From contig NC_081415.1 in NCBI RefSeq assembly GCF_030272615.1, positions 417,851,757 to 417,915,756 on the forward strand: a DNA stretch of 64,000 nucleotides. The letters run 5' to 3'. The stretch's first letter is position 1; the number at the start of each line of letters is the position of its first letter. Both the position numbers and the translations under genes were made by a program. This document shows positions 1 through 11,704 of the stretch, in pieces. The notes below the pieces were generated by a model, which had not been told where the DNA came from, made no database searches, and saw only the letters and a program-made list of their open reading frames with translations. Origin of the DNA: Cryptomeria japonica. Lineage: Eukaryota; Streptophyta; Pinopsida; Cupressales; Cupressaceae.

Positions 1-668
1 CTCCAACTGTTGGAACGTTTGTCACTGCTCTTTGGGAAAACAAGGTTAGATTTAGATAATCAATCGTAGTGACAAATCTGTTTACCAACAAGATCCTTGC
101 CAGTTATCCTTTTGGTCACAACCGTCATCATGTATTAATTAATTGCATCTTGGCCTAATTCATTTCTTGTCTCTTAGGGTTTTTATGATTTAATCATTAA
201 ATTCTATTCAATTCTCCCTTCTTAGGTTAAATGAATTTATTAATTTATCCTATGTTACAATTAAACTAATTATTTAATTGGCTAAATTCTTTCCTTTTTG
301 TGAGTTAATTAATAAATAAAATTTATTAATTAATGCCACCTAATTATTTCCCCCTAATTTCTCCTCAATTTGTGCTCAATTTTGTCATAATTATGAGCAA
401 CTTTTGGGGCTAATTTGTCATATCTTGTCTTGGAAATGTGTCATAATTGTTGCATAGTAACTAGTCATAATTCTTGACATAAAAAAATTTCATTAAATGG
501 ACATAGCATTTGTCATGTTTTGCCCCCCCAATTAAGTTAATTTCGAATGAAGTTGCTTCTTTTAGTTTCTCATGCCAATTTGATATCCTCATTGGTTTTT
601 CTATAAATTGAGCTCTTTTCTTGTCATTTTCTAACCACACTTCTAGTATCCTTACACTACAAATTTCA
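1..668. other. AT-rich non-coding stretch
   Basis: No coding frame longer than about 70 codons and no recognisable motif. TTAATTAA-type repeats are common (for example around 230-350). It borders the LTR that starts at 669 and may be an older repeat or plain intergenic DNA. Confidence 0.4.
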
Positions 669-1518
669 TGATGCAGGAGCATCCGGTGCTATAAGGGCAA
701 TCCGACATCACCCGAAAAATGTTTTCCTTTTTTGTTAAGTTTTCTTTAATGTTTTTGCATTTCTAGATACCCATTTGGGTGAATAAGAATTTCCAACAGT
801 TAAAATTGTCCACTTGTTTTTTCTAGCCAACCTGCTATTTATAGAAAGTTTTAATTTGAAGGTAGATGGAGACAAAAATTTGCGGGAAGCTTTACAATGG
901 AAAATAAGCACTTTGGAGGAAGCATCGGGTCAAAATCATTCACGGTTTGAAGGTTATTCAAGTTTCAGTTTCCTAGAATTCTACTAAAAATTCTTCTAAG
1001 TCAGATTTAAGGCATTAAACGGTCCTAAATGGCCCCAAAAATGGTGGGTATCAACAGAAAGAATTCTTAGCATATTCTTCACACAGAGTTTTTCGACAGT
1101 TCAAATGGCGCATCAATCTGACTGTCGAATCAAAATTTATGGTTGTCTGAAGTTGCACAACTTTTCAAAAAGTTCAGGTTTTCGAATTTGGCTCAATTTC
1201 AGAATTTCCAATTTCATTTTTTGGCACCAGACCACCAAATTTTAAATTTCAAATTGTAATTTTTGGTTCCAAATCGTAGGGAGGCTATTTAGGACACATT
1301 TTGGGGAAACTTATGATAGTTTTTGGGTTGAAAAAATTGCATTGTAAGAGAAAAGGTTTTCTAGAAAATTGTATAAGTTGTCATCTATTACAACCTGTGA
1401 GGACTTATTCCTCTTGTTTCCACTTCCATGTATTGAAGATAGTTTTCAAATAATAATAATATAATCATTTGTTCCAAATTTGTTGTGTTTTTCTGTGTCT
1501 TGGATTTTGCCCTCATCA
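669..1518 (+). repeat. LTR of a Ty3/gypsy element (5' LTR)
   Basis: Starts TGATGCAGGAGCATCC and ends CCCTCATCA, so the ends are TG...CA with a short inverted match (TGATG/CATCA). Two bases later comes a primer-site-like sequence (TGGTATCTAAGC), then a gag-like reading frame, the order expected for a 5' LTR. A shorter relative lies at 43462-44045 and shares the start, the TTTTCAAAAAG region and the CCCTCATCA end. The rest of the element to the right is lost after about 1.85 kb. Confidence 0.7.
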
Positions 1519-1520
1519 AG

Positions 1521-1540
1521 TGGTATCTAAGCAGGTTGCT
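1521..1540 (+). other. Primer binding site, tRNA-iMet type
   Basis: TGGTATCTAAGC lies two bases after the LTR end and differs slightly from the common plant retrotransposon primer site TGGTATCAGAGC, which pairs with the 3' end of initiator tRNA-Met. Confidence 0.65.
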
Positions 1541-1614
1541 CCTAAGCGTGTGGATAGATTGTCAAACGTGAGGCAATTCACACTAGTACTTGTGGTTGTG
1601 GGCTCGAGGTCAAT

Positions 1615-1851
1615 ATGCCTCTAAGAGTGATGTGTGGTGGCATAAATGCTCATGACATAAATGTCAATGAAAGAAACACTTTGGCAGACGAGGGGTTTAG
1701 AGCCCTCTAGAGACACATTGATGCATTACAAGAGGAACTGAGAAGAGGGTTTAATCCGAGAAGAGGAGAGAGTGAGTATGAAGAAGAGAATGAAGATACA
1801 TCTAAGGAGGAAGTTGAAGAGGTGGTCAATCAAAATCAAGTTTGGGATTAG
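1615..1851 (+). pseudogene. Ty3/gypsy gag N-terminal fragment
   Basis: A frame of 78 codons begins with ATG at 1615 about 75 bases after the primer site. It reads MPLRVMCGG..., then a basic/acidic stretch with RRGFNPRRG and a run of Glu, as in the N-terminal linker of plant Ty3 gag proteins. An in-frame TAG at 1708 breaks it (CAG to TAG would fit), and it ends with TAG at 1849. No gag core, protease or polymerase follows, so the element is truncated here. Confidence 0.5.
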
Positions 1852-2035
1852 TGCAGGATCATGGGGGGCCAAAAAGTGACGATGTGAAAAAAAATAGGCG
1901 TCTCCACTCACCTAAAAACGCGAAAATTCATGTTGACTTTTTGTTTGGCCTGAGTGTCAGTACACCTTGGCATGGTAAACACCTAAGCAAATCGGATATC
2001 GGATAAAATCGGATATCCAATTTTTATAGGTAATT
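1852..2035. other. Non-coding junction before the AT array
   Basis: No gene seen. It holds the left arm (about 1993-2030) of an inverted repeat built on ATCGGATATCC, which recurs inverted at about 2590-2625. Confidence 0.4.
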
Positions 2036-2580
2036 TTAAATTAAAAAATAAATTATATAATATATAATGTAATATAATAATATATTATATATTACATAAT
2101 ATATAGTATATTATTAAGTTATATTATATATTACATAATATATAATATATTATTAACTTATATTATATATTACATAATATATAATATATAATATATTATT
2201 ATATTATATTATATATTACATAATATATAATATATTATTATATTATATTATATTATATATTATATAATACATAATATATAATATAATATTAGATTATAAA
2301 ATATAATATTGTACTATATATTATAATAATATATTATATAACATATTATTATATTATATATTATATTATTATATTATATAATATATATAATATATTATTA
2401 TATTATATTATATAATAATATATTATATAATTATATATTATATAATATAATATAATATAATATTATATATTATATAGTACGTATTATATAATATATTATT
2501 ATATTATATTATATATTGTATAATATATAATATATTATTATATCATTATATAATACGTTTATATTATATAATATAATGTT
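2036..2580. repeat. TATAATA-type AT-only satellite array with inverted flanks
   Basis: About 545 bases almost wholly of A and T, built from irregular TATATTATATAA / ATAATATAT units. On both sides sits an arm with ATCGGATATCC followed or preceded by a TTTAAATTA-like tract in opposite orientation, so the whole block could fold into a long hairpin. Two further CGATATCCG/CGATATTCG-type words lie at about 2698-2725. The array itself codes for nothing. Confidence 0.8.
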
Positions 2581-2940
2581 ATTTTAAAATAATTTAAAGT
2601 ATAAAAATCGGATATCCGATTTTCTGTGACAATATAAATGGACTGTGACAGCCTGTGAGTTATTTTTAACCCACGCGCTGCATGATTTTTTTGAATCCGA
2701 TATCCGGTTGGACCCGATATTCGGTTGTTTGACCCATATTTGCTAAAAAATACATTAAAAGGTGGGATTTTTATTGTTTTCAATCATTTTCATTCAAATT
2801 TTTGTATTTTTTTTAATGTTTATTTGTTTTTTCATTGAAAATATGGTGTTTTTCATGAAAATTATGTTTTTTTTTAATCAAATACAAAATTGTTCAATTT
2901 GTTAACTAAATTCAATTGTTTACATTCAATTAGGTTAAAA

Positions 2941-4899
2941 ATGGTGGATAACAGTGAAAACATTGATCAACCACAACCGCAACAACCAAACCCTCATGCA
3001 CAAAACACTCCTTTGCCAAACCCCCCCTCAATTGAGGATTTAATTGCATAAAATTTGAACCAATTGAGGGGGATTGCAGATGTCTATCATAGGATCCCTC
3101 GCCTGAACCCAATGTTTGATCCCCTCACGTCGATCATAAAGAGTATAGAAACCATCACTGAGGAGCGCAATGTTGCTCTTTTGTGGCGAGATTCTATGAG
3201 GGAACAATATGTGGATGGCTTGTCCTATATGGAGATCAAGGATCTCGAGATATCCAAAGCCGCTATCGCCGCATTGTTTGCAAATCCCCACAGTGGTCAA
3301 TCTATAAACCCCAAAAAAACAAAACTTTCTATTAAATGGTACACAAATGATGGTATTATGAAAAACTTTTGGGATCGTTGGTGGATGGTTTTCGACAAAC
3401 CGCCCAACAAAAATCTTGATGTCCCCTTCTACTTCATCAAAAAATTGTATGCTAAGTTTGTTTTAGGAAAACATGTGAACTACTTTGATGATCCAACCTT
3501 TCCAGGGTGTGGGTTTAGGTATGCCCCAAAATAGACCTGGGGCAGTCAGAGTAGTCAAGGGCCCATATGTCCCCCTCCTCCTATTGATCCCCCACCTCCA
3601 GTGCAGTAACCAGATGTCATTTGTGAGGCGGCATCACGGACCATATCGGTTATTCACTCTTTGAGTAGCCTTTTGGTTTCTTAGGCTGGGTCAGTAGCTC
3701 AGCCTACTTTTGATGGTAGCGGTGCATCCGGTGGTGCTGACATGTCCTCCTTGGTCCACACATTTGTGTGCCCCATAGTTGTGTCATGTGTGGGCACGTA
3801 TGCTTGGGTCCAGTTGGACAACCTGTTGATCCTCCTACGCACAGTGCAAATTATGAGGTGCATGAGATGCACGATGCACTAGATGTTATGACACAGACTG
3901 GAGGATACCCTAGAGAGTCCTCGCATGCTAGAGGCAAGGAGGCACCTTCATCATACATTGATGATGCAGTGGTAAGATTTGTATTTTCACAGTTCATTCT
4001 ATATTTTAAATGAATATTTATAATCTAGATAATATTAAGTACTATTTTTTATTAACATGATCTATTTAATAGTTGATGACCAAGGAGGAGTTGACACAGA
4101 TCCAAGAGGGCACCTTGATGGCCATTTCATTTAGCCTTGATAGCTTTACGGTACATATATTATCGCACCTAGTCATTTGTATTTTATTGTACATACATGC
4201 TCATCATTTATATTGGTATTAATTACATTATGTAGTAACTTGCATGTATATCTTATTTTACTCGTGTAGGGCACAAGCAGCACGAGTGTGGGGTTGTGTG
4301 ATTTCGGATCTGGTAGTGCAATTGGAGACAAGGGAAAGGTAATTGAATGCAAATATGATTGAATGAATAGTTTAAATAACTTATAATGATTATACACATC
4401 TAGACATAGATTGATAGTTTCATATACTTGTTGTGTATATTTATAGAGAATTCTTGGCTTCACATCCTTGTTGACTACACCCACTATACCTGAAGATGAT
4501 GATGAAGAAGAAGAAGAAGAAAAAGAAGAGATGCCTCGAGTACATGTGTGTTTATTTTATTTTGTGTTTAGTAGATATAATTTGTTATTATCAGTGACAA
4601 TTATATGCTAACTTGTATCAATGTCATGTTTGTGAACATATTTAGGTTGTGTATGAAAATATTGAAAACATACTTCCTCTACCAAAGACATACATCAAGA
4701 GTCTTGCAAAGCTGAAGAGAAAACGTGGAGATGAGGTAAACAAGAATAGTTCAATTATAGTTCATTTTTATGTTAACTTTTCGAATGTGAGTTATATAAT
4801 ATAACTAATCTTAATCGTGGTTTGTTTTTTCTTGTGCAGGATCCTTCAGAGCCGAGCAGTGCGGTGAAGATCGATTTTGATGATCCATCAGCATCTTAG
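2941..4899 (+). pseudogene. Decayed six-exon gene, function unknown
   Basis: The frame starts with ATG at 2941 (MVDNSENIDQPQPQQ...). It continues past an in-frame TAA at 3049 into a 159-codon stretch (3055-3534) with FWDRWW and FPGCGFRYAPK, then a Pro-rich part, with further in-frame stops at 3532, 3607 and 3682. A frameshift near 3765 leads into a part ending at the GT donor at 3972. Exons then read 4073-4150, 4270-4338, 4447-4539, 4646-4735 and 4840-4899, each bounded by AG and GT. All are multiples of three and in phase 0, ending at TAG 4897. Exon 4 carries an acidic run of Asp/Glu; exon 5 is basic (KLKRKRGDE). All four premature stops are TAA or TAG, consistent with Gln codons hit by C-to-T change. 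I do not recognise the family; a transposon accessory protein is possible but unproven. Confidence 0.55.
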
Positions 4900-5149
4900 G
4901 ATGTTATAGATAGTTTTGGGATGCTCACATGTCTTGTTGGCATGTATATTTTGTATATGGACATACATTCACGTATATAGACATACATTTTGTTTGAGTT
5001 GGCGTTTATGCCATATTTGTGTATGGACATACACTTGTAATCATTTGACATTTTCATATATACATAAGTTGATATTTGATCATATAAATTGTAGCTCATC
5101 TGTACATGGTGTTATCATGGAAATATTTAATCTTCAATCCAATAATTAA
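4900..5149. other. 3' flank of the decayed gene
   Basis: AT-rich, with repeats of GACATACA and related words (about 4955-5035). No gene recognised; could be the 3' untranslated part of the preceding gene. Confidence 0.3.
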
Positions 5150-5318
5150 CAATGGTTATTTAATGAACAATACAATTCATTTCATTGCATCGTAAGTGTT
5201 GTTTGTATAATGAACAATACAATTCATTTAATGAACAATACAATTCATGAACAATACAATTCATTTAATGAATAATAAAATACAATTCATTTAATGAACA
5301 ATACTATACGATTCATTA
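5150..5318 (+). repeat. Short tandem repeat, AACAATACAATTCATTTAATG unit
   Basis: The words AACAATACAATTCAT and TTTAATGAA recur about six times, with units of about 15-30 bases and some spacing variation. It runs directly into the larger 362-bp tandem array. Confidence 0.7.
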
Positions 5319-7228
5319 TTACCCTATGCATGCTCCCATTTCCCCCCCCCCCCAACTCGGTCGAACGCTTGGGGTCATACCCTACCCGCGTCATCCCTTG
5401 AGCACCCTAAGTGCTAAAAATTATCAAACTTTGACGGGCCCTAACTCAGAATCCATGGCACCTGCGAACAATCCGTTTGAACCTACGGGGCCACGAGAGG
5501 GGTCCCTACAAAAGCCTATCTCAGTTTTTCAAGTTTCCCTACAGTTTTATTAGGGCAGCATTTTTTCGGTTGGCAAAAAAATCGTCGGTCTCATTCAATC
5601 GAATGTTGTCGCATGGCCAATTTCTCATTCTTCTCATAATGATAACAAACCGTCGGCTCCGACATGTCCAGTTAGGCATTATTACCCTATGCATGCTCCT
5701 ATTTTTCCCCCCCACTCGGTTGAACGCTTAGAGTCATACCCTACCAGCGTCGTCCCTTGAGCACCCTAAGTGCTAAAAATTGTCAAACTTTGACGAGCCC
5801 TAACTCGGAATCTGTGGCATCTGCAAGCAATCTGTTTGAACCTACGAGGCCATGAGAGGGATCCCTACAAAATCTTATCTCGGTTTTTCAATTTTTTCTA
5901 TGGTTTTATTAGGGCATCATTTTTTTTGTTGGCGAAAAAATCATCAGTCTCATTCAATCGAATGTTATCGCGTGGCCAATTTCTCGTTCTGCTCCTCGTG
6001 ATAATGAACCATCGGCTTTGACATGTCCAGTTAGGCAGTATTACCCTATGCATGCTCCTATTTTTCCCCCAGACTCGATCGAATGCTCAGGATCATACCC
6101 TACCAGCATCGTCCCTTGAGCACCCTAAGTGCTAAAAATAGTCAAACTTTGACGGGCCCTAACTCGGAATTTGTGGCACCTACAAACAATCCATTTGAAC
6201 CTATGGGGCCACGAGAGGGGTCCCTACAAAAGCCTATCTCGGTTTTTCAAGTTTCCCTATGATTTTATTGGGGCAGCATTTTTTCGGTTGGCCAAAAAAT
6301 CGTCAGTCTCATTCAATCAAATGTTGTCGTGTGGCCAATTTCTCATTCTGCTCGTCATGATAACGAACCGTCGGCTTCAACATGTCTAGTTAGGCATTAT
6401 TACCCTATGCATGCTCCTATTTCCCCCCCCCCCCCACTCGATCAAACGCTCAGGGTCATACCCTACCGGCGTCGTCCCTTGAGCACCCTAAGTGCTAAAC
6501 ATTGTCAAACTTTGACGGGCCCTAACTCGGAATCTGTGGCACCTACGACGATCCGTTTGAACCTACAGGGCCATGAGAGGGGTCCCTACAAAATTCTATC
6601 TCGGTTTTTCAAGTTTCCCTACGGTTTTATTAGGGCAGCATTTTTTCAGTTGGCGAAAAAATCGTCAGTCTCATTTAATCGAATGTTGTCGCGTGGCCAA
6701 TTTCTCGTTCTACTCGTCGTGATAATGAACCATCGGCTCCAACATGTCCAGTTAGGAATTATTACCATATGCATGCTCCTATTCCCCCCCCCCCCTCCCA
6801 CTCGATAGAACGCTCGGGGTCATACCCTACCGGCGTCGTCCCTTGAGCACGCTAAGTGCTAAAAATTATCAAACTTTGACAGGCCCTAACTCGGAATCCG
6901 TGGCACATGCGAACGATCTATTTGAACCTACGGGGCCACAAGAGGGGTCCCTACAAAAGCCCATCTCGGTTTTTCAATTTTCCCTACAGTTTTATTAGGG
7001 CAGCATTTTTTCGGTTGGCAAAAAATCATTAGTCTCATTCAATCGAATGTTGTCACGTGGCCAATTTCTCGTTCTGCTTGTTGTGATAACGAACCGTCGG
7101 CTCCGACATGTCCATTTAGGCATTATTACCCTATGCATGCTCCTATTTTTCCCCCCCACTCGATCGAATGATCGGGGTCATACCCTACCGGCGTCGTCCC
7201 TTTGAGCACCCTAAGTGCTAAAAATTGT
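5319..7228 (+). repeat. Tandem array, about 5.3 copies of a 362-bp unit
   Basis: The landmark ACCCTATGCATGCTCC (ACCATATGC in one copy) occurs at about 5321, 5684, 6043, 6402, 6764 and 7128, giving periods of 359-364. Each unit also carries a C-run, GGGTCATACCCTACC, CTTGAGCACCCTAAGTGC, CCCTAACTCGGAATC and GGGGTCCCTACAAAA. Short reading frames of 60-160 codons recur with the period and are mutated copies of each other (FFKFPY...AAFF.LAKKSSVSFN); they look like a by-product of the repeat. The last copy is cut at about 7228, where an LTR sequence begins. Confidence 0.9.
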
Positions 7229-7678
7229 CTACTTCAACTCTTGACTCTTGACTTTATTGTTGCTCCAAGGCTTGAAGAAAGACTAATTGATGCTTAATTT
7301 CTCTTGAATGCTTGATTGCTTGATCTCATGTGTGGATGTTCAAAAGAGAGGGGAAATCCTCCTTTTATACTTGCTCGTCAGATAAATTCTAATTTCTCGA
7401 CATGAGCCGACACGGAGAGAGGAATCCCGCCTAAATTTGAAATAGGGCAAAGGGTTTAAAGGGGGGCCAAATCAGGGGGGACCAAAGCATGGCACCCTGG
7501 TCCTATCCCTATTTAGGGCTAGGATAATATGCTAAGTGCATAGGAAAAGTCAAAAAATGATGTAATTCATGAGGGGCATGAGCATAATCAGGTCCCAATC
7601 ATGTCAAGGGGCGCAAATGCTAAGGTAGGGACTCGATGCGGTCAAAATTATATAAGGGTGCAATTTTAGGATGCTACA
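7229..7678 (-). repeat. Partial LTR (U3-R) of the TGTAGC Ty3 superfamily
   Basis: On the minus strand the sequence starts TGTAGCATCCTAAAATTGCAC at 7678, matching the LTR start style at 25047 (TGTAGCGTCGTAAATTG). It goes on to a GGCGGGATTC...GTCGGC stretch similar to CGGGAGATTCAATC...GTCGGCC in that LTR, and a TATA box (TATAAAAGG, about 7352-7360) followed by a pyrimidine-rich transcript start region. The downstream part is missing; the 362-bp tandem array abuts at 7228. Confidence 0.6.
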
Positions 7679-8284
7679 GGTTGTTCTTTAGTTCAACTTA
7701 ACTCTTTATTGATTATTATTGCTCATGCTAGTGTCTTGAAAGTTACAAGTATTTAGAAAAGTAGAACCCCCTTTATTGTGAAGAGAGAGAATAAGGAAAC
7801 ATTCCTTCTAAAAAAAGAGAATTGAATGATTGTAATGCCCTTGGATAGAATAGATAGTTGATTTTAGAATAGATACTAGTTGTCTAAGTGGAAAGGCAAT
7901 AAGAAGGCGGCCTCCACTTTGTGAGGAGAGATTTAATCTCACACACTATGGTTGAAACTCGCATTTTGTAAACCTTTCCAGTTTACAAAATTTTCAACCA
8001 ACACATCCATTGTAGATACTAATGATGGTAGTCCTCATTGCACATTGCTTATCCATTAATTAGATTAGTTAGTTATTCAAGATAGTGATTTACAGGTTTG
8101 TGATACTCTATCAAGTGAAAAATGGTTTAATGATTGGATTTGGGGAATTTCTCCCTACTTGTAACATTCCCACATGTGCATTCATAAATTTATATTAAAT
8201 ATTTGATTATAACATGTGTACTTGATTGGCATAGATATAAGGGTTGTTAAATTGATATTTGGATGATAATTATAAAGATAGTGT
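7679..8284. other. Non-coding stretch left of an integrase relic
   Basis: No gene seen. Words near 8090-8170 could be further decayed Ty3 pol sequence continuous with the integrase relic, but the similarity is too weak to call. Confidence 0.3.
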
Positions 8285-8950
8285 TCTTCATGAGGCTAAT
8301 GGGGGTCATTTGTGGTGGAAATGTGAGTGTAGAGGTATGGGTTAAAAATACATTGTGTATAGGATATAATCAGAATAAGATGAAAAATTATCCATATGAT
8401 TATGTTTGAAAATATCCTACATGTCAAATAAGGTGATCTAAAACATGTGCTTACTTGTGAACTCCATTCATTTACTTCTCATTGGACACTTTTTTATGTG
8501 TGTGCTTCTTATGAAAAATCTTATTTTTAGATTTAGATTACCTTTGTCTATTATTATAAATAATGACATATCTTTTGAGAATAGGGAAGTGAAAAAGTTC
8601 TTAGATAAGTTTCACATTCAAAAATAATGCACTTCTCCATAGTATTTGCAATTAGATAAAATAATCAAATAGATTTTAAAAAGTGCATAACCATGGGACC
8701 AATTGGCATAAAGAGTTTGTCTCATCATTATAGGATTATTGTACTAGTATTCATAGCGAAGGTATACTCATTATTCATTAGCATGTGCTACTAAGGCTAT
8801 TATACCTCTTGAGTTGGATATAATGTCTTTGTAGGTCTCCCTTTTGACACTATTAATGATAATGCATATAGGGAGCAGAGATTACAAGAACTTGAGACAC
8901 TTGATAAGAGCAAGGTGCATACATTAGATTATCTTTAAGAATATAAAAAC
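8285..8950 (+). pseudogene. Ty3/gypsy integrase relic
   Basis: Around 8285-8320 the text reads VLHEANGGH, like the zinc-finger end of Ty3 integrases. At 8540-8624 the frame reads FRLPLSIIINND.SFENREVK, the region around the second catalytic Asp (usual form LP..I.SDNG..F.N). At about 8775-8945 it reads ATKAIIPLELDI and, after stops, REQRLQELETLDKSKV, as in the integrase C-terminal part. Frames shift several times and stops are frequent. This is a remnant of an autonomous Ty3 pol, the only one in the window. Confidence 0.6.
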
Positions 8951-10940
8951 ACTTAAATAAAAATGATAATAAGGGCATATTTCAATTAGATTTGTGATGG
9001 ATGATCTTGTTCTTCAACTAACCCAAAAAATTCAAATGTCAAATAAGAACTGAGAGGTAAAAATTGATCCAATTGGTTGGAACCTATTGTTATTGCTTCC
9101 AGGCACAACACACAAGCATTTGGGTTGTTCATCATAGATAGAAAGTCATTTAAAGACCCAGTTAATGTCATGCATTTATGGCACTACTACTTCTGACGGT
9201 CATAAATTCAAATTTATTCAATTACATAAAGTTTCCAAATTTAGTTGATTTCATTTTTAGTTAGACAATGATTTCAAAAAATTTACATCTTCAATTAGTT
9301 TCAATTCCAATTAGTTATGGCCTTAGTGGGGTTTCAAAGTTTAAGAGGTTTTTAATTTTAGTGACATTACATATTATAATCAAAGGGGTTAGCTTCAAAT
9401 AGTTTACAGGATTCTTTGGCCCATTTTTTCATCATTTATATCCTTCACCTATGTTTCATTATTATCATATCCTTGATTTAGGTGATCCTATCCTTGCATA
9501 CTCATTGGGTCTTTATGTTATATCTTATTGAATATGCTTTTACATCTCTAATTAATTCTTGCATCTTATATGGCATCCATTGAAGGCATATTATTGCCCT
9601 TTCATATTTGTGCTTAAATGATTATATCTCATATTTCATTGATTGAGTCATTAACTCTTCAATGACTTATTACAATGATTAGTTCACGGAAAATGATGAT
9701 TATAGTATATCATCTTACCACTACAACAAATTGAATCCTATGGTAAGTCCTATAATTATTTTTGCTCTAGGAAGAATCCTAGTGCTACTTTTTCCCCAAG
9801 GGAAAACCTATAGCTACTTCCAAGTGGAGTCATATTATCCTTTATCTATAGCTACTTCACAACTTTAATACTTCAACTTTTAGTTTGTAAGATGTTGAGT
9901 ACTTGTGTTTATGCCAATTTTAAATTCTTATTAGATGCTACTCATTGGAAGTTTTTGTGCTTATACATTTTAAGATGGATCATTTGTTGTGAATTTTATA
10001 ACATGGTCATTTTTATCCATGTCCTTTATACAAGTCTAAATATATACTTTCATGATGATTGTTTCATGAGCATCTTCATAGTAGTTCACATGCACAAAGA
10101 GGGGTACAATGTGAAGGTGAAAAATACATATATTAAACTTTTTCCCTTCATTTTGATCTCATCTAGACTTGTTTGTCCCCAATGTAACGACTAATGCAAA
10201 AAATGACATGTTCTCCTTTGGAAGTTGGTAAAATAGCCTATATCTATCTCCACACATCACAAAGATCCATATTTCATCTTCAATCTCAACCCTTCATCAC
10301 CCTAGGCTGCTTCTACAATGCAAAATGAACTTGTTTGAGATCCACATGCACATATTCGACTCTCATACTTTTAAATTCAAATTTTAAAGTGGGTCCATCT
10401 TGACCCTTTCCCAACTAATTACTATGAGACAACTAAAATGTAAAAATATTTGAATTGCATTGACAAATTATAAATAAACCCCACCTCCTTGATTTGAATT
10501 GCAAGTTAGGGTATTGTATAATAGGAAAAACCCTGGTTCATTATTGTCATCAAAGAATCTAGGAATCATTCAGCATATCTAAAAAAGAAACATGTAAGTG
10601 CACTTCTACACTTTGCATCATCATAGTTGCAATAGCATCAACACTATGCATATTGCATTATTACCTAACATGTCTTCATGTATTAAATTGAATTGATAAC
10701 AATAGTTTGACCAAAGGGAAATTATTCTAAACTAACAAGCTCGTCAATAGTATCTATTAAAACCACACCCTTAAAATCCAAGTTCCAAACACAAAGCAAA
10801 TAGATCTTTGACATCAATTTCAATTACAATCAAGATCAATTCCACAAGCACAAAAGTGAACCAAAACAACATTTATCAATTTTATCAATCCCAATACAAT
10901 TGTCTTAAAAAACTCTAATTTTCTAACATATTAACATATC
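8951..10940. other. Intergenic DNA with a possible CACTA end
   Basis: No protein motif recognised; the 100-codon frame at 9892-10194 has no family features and low-complexity composition. At 9719 the sequence CACTACAACAAA begins, the terminal style of plant CACTA transposons, followed by short repeated words (CCTATAGCTAC, TCCTAGTGCTAC, about 9740-9850) that resemble subterminal repeats. The matching TAGTG end was not found. Confidence 0.35.
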
Positions 10941-10944
10941 TCTG

Positions 10945-11700
10945 CCCCTCCCTAGGGATGTGGTTCTGATGATTGGGGATAGGCCTTGGACTCAATCAGT
11001 GGATTATGAGGGCCTCCCCTTTCGCTACCGAAGATGCTTCTCAACGAGTCACTTAGCTTCAGATTGTTCTCTCTCACATCGCCGAGGTGCTGCAACTTGG
11101 TGGAAGGATGCCACTAAAGATCATTTGACGGTTTATGCTTCTGAGTCTTCTTCTGTTGACTCCTCCCTCGAGGATGTTGTCTCCTCCCGAGATGAGGTTC
11201 CCCTTACTGCTGATGAAGCCTTTGCTGGATGTTGTGGACTCTTCTACTTCTTTGGCTCCATCTTTTGTTGCTCCTGCTCCTCTGCCTCATTCTTCTCTTG
11301 GTGATTTTGCTCCTGTTGTTGTTCCACAACGGCGGTCTGTTGTTGTTCTACAGCAACAGTCTGGCAGTGTTTCTGTGGGGTCCCCCCACCTGATTTTTCT
11401 TTGAATGTTCCTAATGACAATGTTGCCTGGACGGTTGTTTGTCGTAGGTGGAAGAGAAAATCTGCCTCCCTTTCCCAACCCCCCCCCCCCTTGTCAAGTT
11501 TTGGGTGTTTCTCCCCCCTCTTGAGTTGTGGTGGGTTGTTGTAGGTTCGACAAATGTTTGGTTGTCTGACTCATTAGTTTGGGGTTTGTACCCCTACTAG
11601 GTCTATTGCCACCTTTGAGCTATTTTTAAATTTTTTTTAGTCTTTTGGCTATGTAAAAGGTCAATGCCCTAATTAACGCTGTTTTCTAATAAAAAACAAA
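10945..11700 (+). pseudogene. LINE (L1-type) ORF1 3' fragment with tail
   Basis: The frame 10960-11304 reads DYEGLPFRYRRCFSTSH, then LASDC and RGAATWWKDAT, typical of the CCHC zinc knuckle region of plant L1 ORF1 (nucleic-acid binding protein of the retrotransposition particle). The first zinc-binding Cys is Tyr here (RYRRC for RCRRC), and frameshifts follow, with the text continuing in another frame to about 11404 and then to about 11500. A 3' untranslated stretch ends near 11700 in CTAATAAAAAACAAA. No ORF2 (endonuclease/reverse transcriptase) lies between ORF1 and the tail. Confidence 0.6.
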
Positions 11701-11704
11701 CCAA

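Noticed and set aside
5326-6808. Repeated 60-159-codon frames in the 362-bp array
   Set aside because: Frames recur because the DNA repeats; the text changes frame between copies and has no start context or motif.
5319-7228. CRISPR-like array
   Set aside because: Units are 362 bp with no constant short repeat and variable spacer pattern, and the DNA is eukaryotic.
9892-10194. 100-codon plus-strand frame
   Set aside because: AT-rich composition frame with no homology I recognise and no supporting neighbours.
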